This document shows positions 45,727 through 55,834 of a stretch of DNA of 64,000 bases, piece by piece. A model generated the notes under the pieces. That model was given only the letters and a program-made list of their open reading frames with translations, searched no databases and had not been told where the DNA came from. Each line of letters starts with the position of its first letter. Within the stretch, counting starts at the first letter, position 1. A program made the translations under genes and the position numbers. Source of the DNA: Erythroxylum novogranatense (taxonomy: Eukaryota; Streptophyta; Magnoliopsida; Malpighiales; Erythroxylaceae); assembly GCA_029891385.1 (NCBI GenBank), contig CM057233.1, forward strand, positions 53,026,063 through 53,090,062, read 5' to 3'.

Positions 45727-48700
45727 CCAGTAGTACGTAATGTATCTGGGCACAGTCTGAAACATAGGGTGCATGCAGATGAGTCGTGTCATTGCAGACC
45801 GTAGCAACTGATCCCTAGTTTGAGTCGCACGGGTAGAAATCCTACGTGTGCATACGTGTCAAGTGACTAAGTGAGAGAAAAGTGAGACTGTGTTAGAGGG
45901 TGAACCCCTGAAAGTGTATAAACAATTAGGAAAGGAAAAAGGAAAAAAAAGAGAAGAAAAACGGATAAGGAGATTAATATTGTACTGTGTTTAGAATGAC
46001 TGTGTTAGTTGGCCTAGACAGATTAAGGAAAGAATTGATATCAATGAATTCCCGGATTAAAATGGTAATATTGTGGTGATAGAAAAATGAATATGTCTAG
46101 AACTGGGAGAGGTCCACTAGAGATATGGGAAGCATACTGGTTATAGTAGGCCTAATCTCATTAAAAGTCCGGGATGATTAGGTAATTACAGCTCTGACTG
46201 TATATGTGATGAACTGGGAAACACTGGAACTGAGTAAAGTGTAGATGGTCCGATTAGGTAGATATTGATTCACTGTATTGGTGTTAGATATTAGTAGATA
46301 TCATAGATAGATGATGATAGCGAGAGTGTAAGAAGATCAATAGTGTACTGTAACGGTCTATCGAGAACTGAAAGAATTGAAAAAAGCAAGATGCCTAGTG
46401 TCTAGTAGAGTGAGGAAAAATAGAAAGGGTGAGAGAAAAGTGTACAGATAAACTAAAATGAACTCGTGAAATGGTTATGCGAATATGGTGCTAAGAGTTT
46501 GGAAATCAATATAATAAGATCGTAAGGGAAAAGGACGATCGACAATTTCTCTGATTGTATATCGGAAATTCGGATATGTATATGGACACGTAAATGATAA
46601 ATGGATGGGTAAATAGAGAAATGGATGGAGATACAAAGGAGTTGTATCAACGATTTTGTCGCGATTGAAGACCGTGAATACCTTATCATAGATTTTGAGG
46701 AAAATAAAGAGATACGTAGTAATAAGGAGATGACAATGTATAAGTCAAGTCGTTAAGACCTTACAAGGTCAAGCTTGCACGTGATGGATATGGAAATAAA
46801 ATGATGAGACATATAGTCCAATGATAAGTGAAAATGAAACAATGATAGTGAAATAAGAAAGAGTTATCGCATGTAAGTCGGTCTATCGTTGGGAATATCT
46901 ATTGGATAGTAACGTTGATCGTGATTAATGAAACATATGTGATGATACATGGAAATCACAGAGGAGATGATCGGTGAAAGAGTACGATGGCTATAAGTGT
47001 AAAATTCATAATGGGTTAAAGTAAGACATGGGAGGACTGAATGTACCTTTATGAGAAGAAATGAGAAATGATTATGGCATCGTTATTTATTCGAGGATTA
47101 GCATAAGCGGAAAGGATTTTATGGAAGTCTGAATTATATAGGTTACTAATTGGTTTCAAAATGTTGAGGTATAGATTATGCATAAGTGTGAAAGAAAGTG
47201 TTTATGTGGTCGTCACAAAGGAACCTTAGTGTAAGGAATGTTCCGATCTTTTAAATTATGGCATAAAATTGTTCGATTGAGATAGCACGATAGTGAAGAA
47301 TGATTGAAAAGCAATTAGGGACACTAATTGGTGATGAGACCTTCGTGAATGATTATAATGATGGTATCAAGAAAGGAAGTATAGACGAAATCAAAAGTGA
47401 AATTGAGTCATATCTCAAGAGGAGATTTAGACATAACAAGTGAAATATACGATTGAGGTTATATGTATTGTGTGCGTATGGGAATGTGAAGTATCCAACG
47501 ATATAAATGGAATGTTAATTTGAGGTGATCCTATTGCAATGAAAAGTGAATAGATCTCCTTCGAACTGCGAAGTAAAATACTTAAATGAAGTGGAATTTA
47601 TGGAAGTCCAAATACGGATGATTAGGTATTGGCACATGTCGATGTTACCGACATAAAAACAAATGAAAAGAGTAAATGAATAGAGACAAGAAGTTCAAAA
47701 GGGAAACTGACAATGATGTAATGTATGGGAAAGTTAATAAGACCCTAATAGGGAATGATGTGAAGTAAGCAAATGATAGTGATTATGATGATAGACGGAA
47801 TGTGTTTGAAAGTGTTGAACAGTGATAAATTAAATTGACTTTGATAAATGGTATTGGTGTTATCAAACTGTTTAAAGCTTTGGAGACCTTGGATTCCTAT
47901 AAGGTATACACCATGAAATTTGAGAAAAGTTTGGAGTTTGAACGGCATACACAACTGAATATTATACTGATAAAGGTCTACTGTAGTCTCAAATAGTGAA
48001 TGACAATTACAATCTGAATGAATAAATCTGAGATATTGGGGTTTCCACTCAAGAAGGCCAATTGTCACGTAGAATATGGAGCAAAAAAAAAAAAGAAGAA
48101 GTGTTACTAGACCATGGAAATTTGTAGATAGTGGAGCTAGATAGAGTTAGAAAGGCTAAAAGTTCAAGAATCAAAATAATGATTTCCATACTGCATCTGG
48201 ACGTTCGAGTAAAATCGGAGGAACAGTATTGAGTGATTCCCCTTGAAGTATATGTACCTGACAAAAGTGATGAGCAAAGGAATTGGTGAGCAAGGAAACT
48301 GAATAATCGAAGCGAGACATTCTTGTAGGAATATGCGAAGAGTGAACTTGAGTTACTAGGGGTACCGAATGAAGTGATTTGCTTATAGGTGTGAATGTTC
48401 AACAGGAGAAATGCTTAAGTGGTCCGAGTTTCACGGATTATGACCATGTTATAGAGTTACGATTCTTTGTAGGAATATCTTGCTACACCAGCATGCGGCT
48501 TAACGGAGTCAAAGACCATAATGGATTCGAGACTGTGAAGAGTGTAACAAAGGAAAGTGACTTAGGAAAACTGCATGGGTTAGCTAAAGTGGTGAATTAT
48601 CTACGGGAATTGAATTTGAACAGAGAGTCAATGGAACATAAAGAGTGACTGCATTAAGTGAATTATCACTGGTGATAGTAAAATAGAGCTAAATGTCATT

Positions 48701-49128
48701 GTATTGGTACCAAAGGAATGTAAATCGTCCTTGACGAGATAAAGGAGGTTAGGGTAAGTATCACCTTGAAAAAATGGAGGTACCAAAGAAATGGAGATGA
48801 TGGAATGCAAATTAGCCTATATGGCACTGGAAAAAAAGGTATCAGAGGGATAAAATGTGATGACTGACTGGGTTCGGAAATACTGAACTGAGTCATAATA
48901 TCGGAACCAAAGGTAGTGGCTATTCTAGAAATGGGCAAGTGAGATAGTTAAGAGAGTGAGATCGCATGTCGACGGTGAGTTAGCCACATAAGTGGTGAAC
49001 AATTGATGAGTGTGGTTCTTGTGATTTTTTGAAAATGAATTATTGAGGAAAAGTGTATGGGACATGTAGGGACATTTGATGACCGTCGATGAATATTGAT
49101 CGAGAATTTCGAGGACGAAATTTTTATA
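45727..49128 (+). pseudogene. G4 internal region, non-coding, faint pol traces
   Basis: The longest open stretch (48379-48648, 89 codons) has no recognised domain; its QQEKCLSGPSF start sits where an integrase QQVKAEHQRP segment would be, a weak hint. Near 47715-47820 a run could be a worn RT stretch. The gypsy origin is clear only from the structure and from AATTTCGAGGACGAAATT at about 49105. More decayed than G2 and G3. Confidence 0.5.
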
Positions 49129-49141
49129 AGGAAGGGGGAAT
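49129..49141 (+). other. G4 polypurine tract
   Basis: AGGAAGGGGGAAT directly before the 3' LTR start TGTAACATCC. Confidence 0.88.
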
Positions 49142-49810
49142 TGTAACATCCCACCCCCAATTGGAAGGGTAAAATAGTAAATTTGGCATAGGATGAGATG
49201 GATCGGAATGACTTAGGACTATCCATGCATACTGGTATTAGTAACCAGTGAAATCTGTGCACATGAACTTATTGTACATACATACATGACATTCCCGGTT
49301 TTTGTGCCTAAGGCAATTTTAGTGTGATTAACGTGATTATTGGGTTTGAAAAATGATTTTGACTGATCCAAAGTGTGTTTTATATTTTAAGGAATTTTTT
49401 GGAATTTTTTTGGAATTTTCCGGAGAAAATTCCCGAACCGGAAAAAAAATCGCCAATTGGCGAACCGGTTGATTTTCTACTGTTATTTGGTACTTACCTA
49501 TTACTTATTTTAGTGGGACCCATAAGTGGACCCTTAATATATGTAGGAACCGAAAATTTGGGTTGATAGGTGGATATTGATTAAAGTATAATAGTTGTTT
49601 TCTTTGACTTTTCATTTTCCTTTGGACAAATCTTCTAATGCCACCTTTGCCTCCATTTAATGCATTCATACTCTTAGATTTCGGTGGCTTCTAGTTGAAA
49701 AGAAGGAATCCTATCTCTTATTTCTTAATGGAACCGAAATTGGGTGAAGTTGTATTGTTTTTGGATTAAATTGATTCAAGTTGACTTTTCTTCTTAATTT
49801 GGACTAGTGT

Positions 49811-50216
49811 GGGTGAGCATTATTCGGGCCGACCCGATTACTCGGCCCGGCCCGAATTAATTCGGGTAAAAAAATTACCTAATTCGGGTAATTCGGGCCG
49901 GCCCGGATATTACCCAAATTTTTTTCTGGTCGGGACGGGTAACTTCAAAAAATTTCGGGCTGGCCGGATTACCCGAATTAGGTTTAAAAAAATTATGAAA
50001 TAGGGTAATTAGGATAATTCGGGTAAATCGGGCCGGGATAATTCGGGTAAATCGGGTAAAATCGGGCTGGGTAAATAAGCAATTCGGGTAAATCGTGTCG
50101 GGTAAATTCGGGTAATTGAAAATTGGGTTGGGTTGGTAGGTAAGAGAAAAAAATTCCGGGTAATCTGGTAGGGCGAATAAAGAAAATCCTACCGAACTAC
50201 CCGAATGCTCACCCCT
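49811..50216. mobile_element. hAT-type MITE, 406 bp
   Basis: Flanked by the 8 bp duplication ACTAGTGT at 49803-49810 and 50217-50224. Ends GGGTGAGCATTATTCGGG and CCCGAATGCTCACCCCT, inverted over about 15 bp. The interior is a mass of ATTCGGGTAA-type short repeats in both orientations, the sort of subterminal repeats hAT transposases bind. The same site is empty in the 5' LTR of G4. It encodes nothing; the open frame at 49809-50003 is incidental. Confidence 0.93.
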
Positions 50217-51935
50217 ACTAGTGTCAACTTGACACTTAGCACTTGCATTAAGTTCTCGACTCTTCTAGTGGGAGGAATGAAAAGTTGAAGTTGTTGCTTT
50301 ATTTATCCCATTCACGACTCTTTTTAGTGAATAAATGAAACAATAGAGTAAGTGGTTGCTTTTGGCTTCTCCTCCACCGAAACTCATCCCTTCTTTCTCT
50401 TCATTAATTGTCGAAAATCCTCCAACTTAGTGCTTTCTCTACAAACTTCAACCTCCTATTTCCTTATTATGCTTGTGGTTGTGGAGTGAAGTGAAGAAGT
50501 TAAGAGTTGAAAAGCTTGAATTGGTAAGTGTTTCATTAAGCTTTAATTATGTTATGTATGGCTTGATGAAGTAGTAGGATTGAATGAATGTTTAGCTTGA
50601 TTTTGGAGTGAATATTGATGACTAATCTTGCATATAACTTAAGAGTTTAATGCTGCCAAATTGTGACTATGAACCCTAGTGAATGTATGAATGTGTTAGG
50701 GACTGATTTTGTGTCAAATTGAGATGCCTATGGTAGTAGAATTTGAATTGGCATGATAGGAAGTGTAAGTTGAAGATGAAAGCTGGAAATTGTACTTTGA
50801 ACATGTTCTAATGTTTTTGCCATAACTAATTGTGTGGTTGTGTAATTGAGGCAAGGTTTGTGCCCACTGAAACTTTGGGATGTTGGCTACAACTTTGTGA
50901 AATAGGTGTTGTTAAATTGTAATGTTAGAAGGGTGAATGGTTGCATGGAAAGTTACTGTTTTATTGCTGTGAACAAGCGATGGCAAACCATAACCTATGA
51001 GCTTTGCTGATTTTTCTAAATTAATTGAGATGGAATTAGGAGAATGGTCTTCATGAAAGTTGTAGCATATTGAGTTATCTCTCCATTTCCACTGATCTTG
51101 CTATTTTAGAGGCGTATATTCAGAGATATGAACTGTTTTCTATGGACTGGTTTTGGGCATGTTGATGAAACCTAGCTTAAGTGTCGACTTGTGAGTATTC
51201 TGCTTGGAAGCAATTTTAGCTATTTTTGTGGACCGAATTGGTGTGAGTGATCTTCTGAAAAGTTTCCGAGGAAGAAATCATCTTGAAAATGAGATATGGC
51301 ATATAATTTTGAGAGGTCAGAATTGGGAGTTATGATTTTGCAAAACCGATCCTGCATTGGGATGTGAATGGTGATCATGGCGATAAATTGCATAATAGAT
51401 TTGAAATTGTTAGAAATCGACTTGGAGTTTGAGTTCTTCATGAAACTTGAAGTTTGAGATCTTATCTTTTCAGGAACATAAGGTAGTGAAATTGGTGACA
51501 TTTGTGCTAAGAGATATGTTGTTTGGAAAATTACTGCCCAGATTGATTGATTTCAGTAGACTGATTCTTTGTTGAATTATTTGACCTAGTTAATTATGGA
51601 ATTTGATTTTGGGTTGTTCATGAAAGTTGTATATAACATTGTGATCTTGATGAGCATATTTATTGTGTAATTGTTGACTGAATAATCAGAGAGGTATGGA
51701 ATTTGCAATGTACTGTTCTGTTTTAATGGGATTTGATTAGGCAGTAGCTTTGATGGGATATTTGACACCCTTAGGGGTGAAATTGATTTTTATGATCTTC
51801 TTGAGAATTGTAGAGCTTTTCATGACCTTTCCAACAAGCTATAGTTTGTATTTTTCCGAATTGTATGCTAAGAATTATAAAGGTTGGAAATTTGGATTGA
51901 AAACTGGAAAAAGGGGAAAGGGAATGAGGAATCAC

Positions 51936-52065
51936 GCAAGAATCGCTAGGGCGCGCCGCCTAGCGACAAGGCTCGATAAGGGCGGCATCGCTAGGCGACG
52001 CCTACGCCCTAGCGGCGAGGCCGATCGATATCCGCCTCGCTAGGCGACGTCTCGCCCAATGAGGC
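51936..52065. repeat. GC-rich hairpin island, G4 3' LTR
   Basis: ATCGCTAGGGCGCGCCGCCTAGCGA and CGCTAGGCGACGCC-type units. One more unit of about 38 bp than in the 5' LTR, with single-base losses that weaken the stems. Confidence 0.87.
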
Positions 52066-53533
52066 TGGTTTGTTCCTTTTTATTTTATTATTATTTTGCG
52101 ATTTCTTGTTTCTTTTGTCAATTTCTTTTCCGTCCGACGTCCGATTGACCTGATTCTTGAGGCATCGGATTTATGACACATTGAATTTCATTTTACAGGA
52201 AATTGGGAATTTTTGGACGGAAAATTGACGTGGCCCCAGGTAACGGAGCCTTTAATCACTGTTTTATTTGATTGGGGACCTATAGAGGTCCGAATTGCGC
52301 ACCGTCAGCGCCAATAGGTTTCCAATTTTTAGACGGATTTTTCTGGGGGAAAAAATGAGATTGGGCCGGGAATTCATGAACATGCATATTTCACCTACAT
52401 GTGCACAAATTGCATATTTAGTGACTCGTTCTTTCTCTGTTTCTTATAGAGGCCCAAGTGGAGCGTCGTCCGACCGACGGGGCGGAAACTTCCCGGCATT
52501 AGCTCGGAAGTAATAGGTGAGTAACCTAGGTGGTTACCTCAATCTATGTGTTTATTGTGACTTGACTGCCCTACGGGGATTACTGTGCTTAGGAATTATG
52601 GACTGTGCAATGTGATTACTTATGCGATATGGACTGTTAATTGATCGCTGATCGCGAAATATTAATCGTTAATTAATCAGAGATCATCGATCATTGTGAA
52701 TGATATCTTTATTACGTGATCGTTCAAATGGGCATGTGCATCCATGCACAGATACATAAACTGATAAAGAATAATTATGAACCGAGTCGCCACTGATACT
52801 GATATTGCGAGCTTTAAGCTCGAAGGGAGTCCTACTCCCTAGACGCCAAGCGTCTACTGAATGATACTGGAAAAGAGCTTCGAGCTCGAGGGGAGTTCTA
52901 CCTCCCAGACGCTAAGTGTCTACTGTTTACTGTTATGCACTCGGTATGCCTGAAATGACTGTATGACTACTGTGATTGATTGTGACTGTATACTACAAAT
53001 TATTATGACTATAACTGCATAATTATTGTAATCAGATATTACTATGATCAGAGATCATATTATCAGAATCGCCGACATTCATGTAGATTGTTATATGATG
53101 CATGAATTGGGAGAACCATCGATGATGGTTTCTCATTGAGTTCGCAAACTCATCCAAAATTGCAATCTATTTTTCAGGACTAGAAGAGTACCCCGTTTGA
53201 CACGGGAGTATGTCTGGTGCAAATTGGGATGAGGTCGGGATCAATTAGCGTCGCATTAGTGTTTCTAAATATTGTCTTCCGCAATCTTTGTAAACTGATT
53301 TGTATTTGTATTTTATGGTTCTTGTAAAGTATTACTAAATGATAGAAATTTTCTCTCATTTATCGCTTATTCCGCGTGAATGTGTAATGACTGAAACTAT
53401 TTCGTTTTAACGTGAAATGAAAAAAAAAAGTATACCGAGTTTACTGACTGATGTAGTACACCACCCTCGCGGAGCACGGACTCGGATATTACCAACGGGT
53501 TCGGGTCACGTGAGAGTGGGGTGTTACATAAAT

Positions 53534-53544
53534 CACTCACTACA
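53534..53544 (+). pseudogene. Cop1 gag, third piece
   Basis: CACTCACTACA continues the copia gag text (HSL) after G4, then is cut by G7 at TGTTCG. Only a few codons remain here. Confidence 0.6.
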
Positions 53545-54245
53545 TGTTCGAACCCGATCTCGGAACCGGATCCCAATCGGAAAAGCGGAAGTACGAATCG
53601 GAAACAAAGTGGCAGAACGAATCGAATTGAATCGAAAACCCGAAATTGGGCCAAAACAAATGCGAATGAACGGACGAAATCCAAAAATACAAATAATCGA
53701 ATCGGAAGCGGAACAAAAATTTAACAAAGTGGATCCGACATCCGAAAATAAAGACCAGAGAAAAACGATCGCGTTGGAAACCTAGACGAAACATCCATCC
53801 GAAACCGGTATACATTTTTTTTCTCTTCTTTTCTTTATCCTTATTCCTTTTTATTTTTTGTTCTTATTCACCTTATTCCATCACATACAAAATCATTCAT
53901 ATACAAATGCATAAAGCAGCATTGTTCACATTTTTTTTTTCAAATCCTTTGAAAACATAATTTCAGAAATATTTTTCCTTTCTTGATTTTTCAAATTCAC
54001 ATAATTTACTCATAATTCAAAATATAAATACATTACCCACCTCGAATTGATGCTAGAAACTTGTTTCAAGCTTCAATTTGGCCATTTCCCTAAAGCAATT
54101 CCATCAAAATTCAACCTCATAAATAACTTAATCCTTAAAATTGATGTCATAAATCCTCAATTCATACTAATTCCAAGATATTTAAATCACCAGTTTCTAA
54201 AATTCTCAAATTTCAAATTTGTCCTAAACCGATTCACTCAAATTC
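53545..54245 (-). repeat. G7: truncated minus-strand gypsy LTR fragment
   Basis: On the minus strand it ends GAGATCGGGTTCGAACA, like the LTR ends of G2 and G6. At about 54031-54040 (minus) it has GAGGTGGGTAATG, the second leader donor, preceded by AAGCTTGAAAC-type exon text as in G6. The rest of the LTR is missing; about 100 codons of the copia gag were lost with it. The open frames 53417-53815 on both strands are inside this fragment and have no domain. The right border is approximate. Confidence 0.55.
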
Positions 54246-54900
54246 GAGCTCGGAAGCAACACAGGAAATGTATTTATATTTTGAAAATACTTCTCAATGT
54301 TTTGAAATTCGATCAACTCTTCAAAACACAAAGCAAGGATCAAAGTATGTAACAGAGTACTACAATAGACTAATTGAACTTTGGAAAGAGATGGATTTAT
54401 TTTACTCAACTCCATGGAAGTGTGCAAACAATGGAGTACTCTATAATCAAGTACTTGAAAAGAAGCGAGTCTTTAATTTCCTTCAAGGTTTAAACAAATA
54501 TTTAGAGGAAGTACATGGGAGAATTTTGGGAACAAAGATTTAAATGAAGTACGTGGGAGAATTCTCAAAATTAAGATAGGAACAAAGCAAGAAAAAGGTG
54601 ATGTTGAGCATAAACATACTCCCAACCATTGAAGAACATGCATAAGGTTCTACCCTTGCCACAAATCGTTCAAGTTCTTCTAATACCCAATATTAGAAGC
54701 CAAATGAGAGCAAACTATGGTGTGAATATTGTAACAAGCCTTTTCACACAAAGGATACTTATTGGGATCTCTATGGAAAACCACCAGATTGGAAACCATA
54801 GAGTGAAAAAAGAAGCAAACCTGCTGCCTATGTAGCTGAATCTGCTGCAGAGACTAAGAAAACTAGCACTACAACATTTACACCAGAACAAATAGAGATC
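54246..54900 (+). pseudogene. Cop1 gag, main remaining part
   Basis: Plant copia gag. EMYLYFENTSQCFEIRSTLQ at about 54265-54325, EYYNRLIELWKEMD, FLQGLNKYLEEVHGRILGTK, then at about 54715 the zinc knuckle WCEYCNKPFHTKDTYWDLYG (C-X2-C with H), followed by a stop after KPPDWKP, then TPEQIEIL. A direct repeat of the GAAGTACNTGGGAGAATT text at about 54508-54565 shows a small duplication. Broken by stops. Confidence 0.85.
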
Positions 54901-55010
54901 TTAAGGACCCTTTGCATCACATCATATGACAGGTTTACTCACTGTTTTTTTCTGGTTATAAAAAATGTACTGGAAATTTACAAGTCTCTATGGCAGCTGG
55001 AAGTACTTCC
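54901..55010 (+). pseudogene. Cop1 protease, catalytic part deleted
   Basis: Only the segment after the catalytic loop is left: ASHHMTG followed by FSGYKKCTGNLQVSMAAGS in shifting frames. The family has DSGASDHMTG here; the Asp-Ser-Gly and the sequence before it are gone, apparently through deletion next to the gag end. Confidence 0.65.
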
Positions 55011-55439
55011 TTAGTGGTTGGAATTGGATATGTTGTCTACAATGGTTTTGTCTTAAAAAACGTGCTTTATGTTCCTAATTTAAGATATAATCTTCTTTCT
55101 TTTAGCAAGTTAACTAAAGATCAAAATTGTGCAATAATCTTTGTGTGTGACCATTATATTTTTCAGGATCTGTCTTCGGGGAAGATGATTGGCAATGCTG
55201 AAGAACAAAATGGTCTCTATTACCTAACTGGTTCTCATAAACCAAAAACACCTACATCTCTTTCTGTGTCTAGTTTATCTAATTCTGATGTGATTTTATG
55301 GCATAAATGTTTACGTCATCCTAGTTTTGCATATATGAAACATTTGTTTTCGAAGTTGTTCATCAATAAAGATCTTTCCTCTTTTTCTTGTGAATCATGC
55401 ATTCTTGCAAAACAACCTAGAAAAAAATTATCCTATTAA
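54990..55439 (+). pseudogene. Cop1 gag-pre-integrase and zinc finger
   Basis: An open frame of 149 codons with VLYVPNLRYNLLSFSKL, IFQDLSSGKMIG, then the HHCC finger of integrase: WHKCLRHPSFAYM (two His) and CESCILAKQ (two Cys). Ends at TAA, 55437-55439. In an intact element it would run on into integrase. Confidence 0.88.
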
Positions 55440-55834
55440 TGATTACAAAATGTCAAAAACCTTTTCACCTTGTTCATAATGATATCTGGGGGACATCACA
55501 AGTTCGTGATTTCACTGAAAAAAGATGGTTTATTACTTTCATGGATGACCATATAAGGGTTTGCTGGGTCTACCTTCTAAAAGAAAAATCTGACGTTGTG
55601 TATGTTTTTCAACAGTTCCACAAGATGATAAAAAATGTTTTCCAGTCTGATGTCCAAATTCTTCACACAGATAATGGATAAGAGTATTTCTCACATATTT
55701 TAGGAAATTATTTCATTGATAATGAAATTTTTCATCAAAGTTCATGTACCTATGCACCTCAACAAAATGGGATAGCTAAGAGAAAAAACTGTCACTTATT
55801 AGAAGTTGTCCGATCAATTATGTTTGAAAATTTT
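55440..55834 (+). pseudogene. Cop1 integrase core, cut by G5, catalytic Glu replaced
   Basis: KCQKPFHLVHNDIWG (first catalytic Asp), FITFMDDH, VQILHTDNG (second Asp), then a TAA in place of the next codon before EYFS, and PQQNGIAKRKNCHLLEV. The family reads PQQNGVAERKN; the Glu of the DDE triad is Lys here (AAG, about 55777-55779). The frame is cut after MFEN by G5 and continues at 58883. Confidence 0.88.

Larger units (their letters stand above)
41773..53528 (+). mobile_element. G4: LARD-like gypsy element with 5 bp target duplication
   Basis: 11756 bp flanked by TAAAT at 41768-41772 and 53529-53533. LTRs of 3936 and 4387 bp (the second carries a MITE) around a 3433 bp interior. Ends TGTAAC and GTTACA. 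LTR start and leader resemble G3, so the families are related, but the bodies are distinct. No open pol. Confidence 0.94.
49142..53528 (+). repeat. G4 3' LTR, 4387 bp, carries a MITE
   Basis: Partner of 41773-45708 plus a 414 bp insertion (MITE and target duplication) at 49811-50224. Candidate leader: donor at 50524, middle exon 52450-52516, acceptor ending at 53178. The GC-rich island (about 51936-52065) has an extra unit compared with the 5' LTR. Confidence 0.93.

Noticed and set aside
53417..53815. Several overlapping open frames on both strands, up to 122 codons
   Set aside because: Stop-poor because of repeated CGAATCGGAA-like text in the LTR fragment G7; no domain, no continuity with gag.
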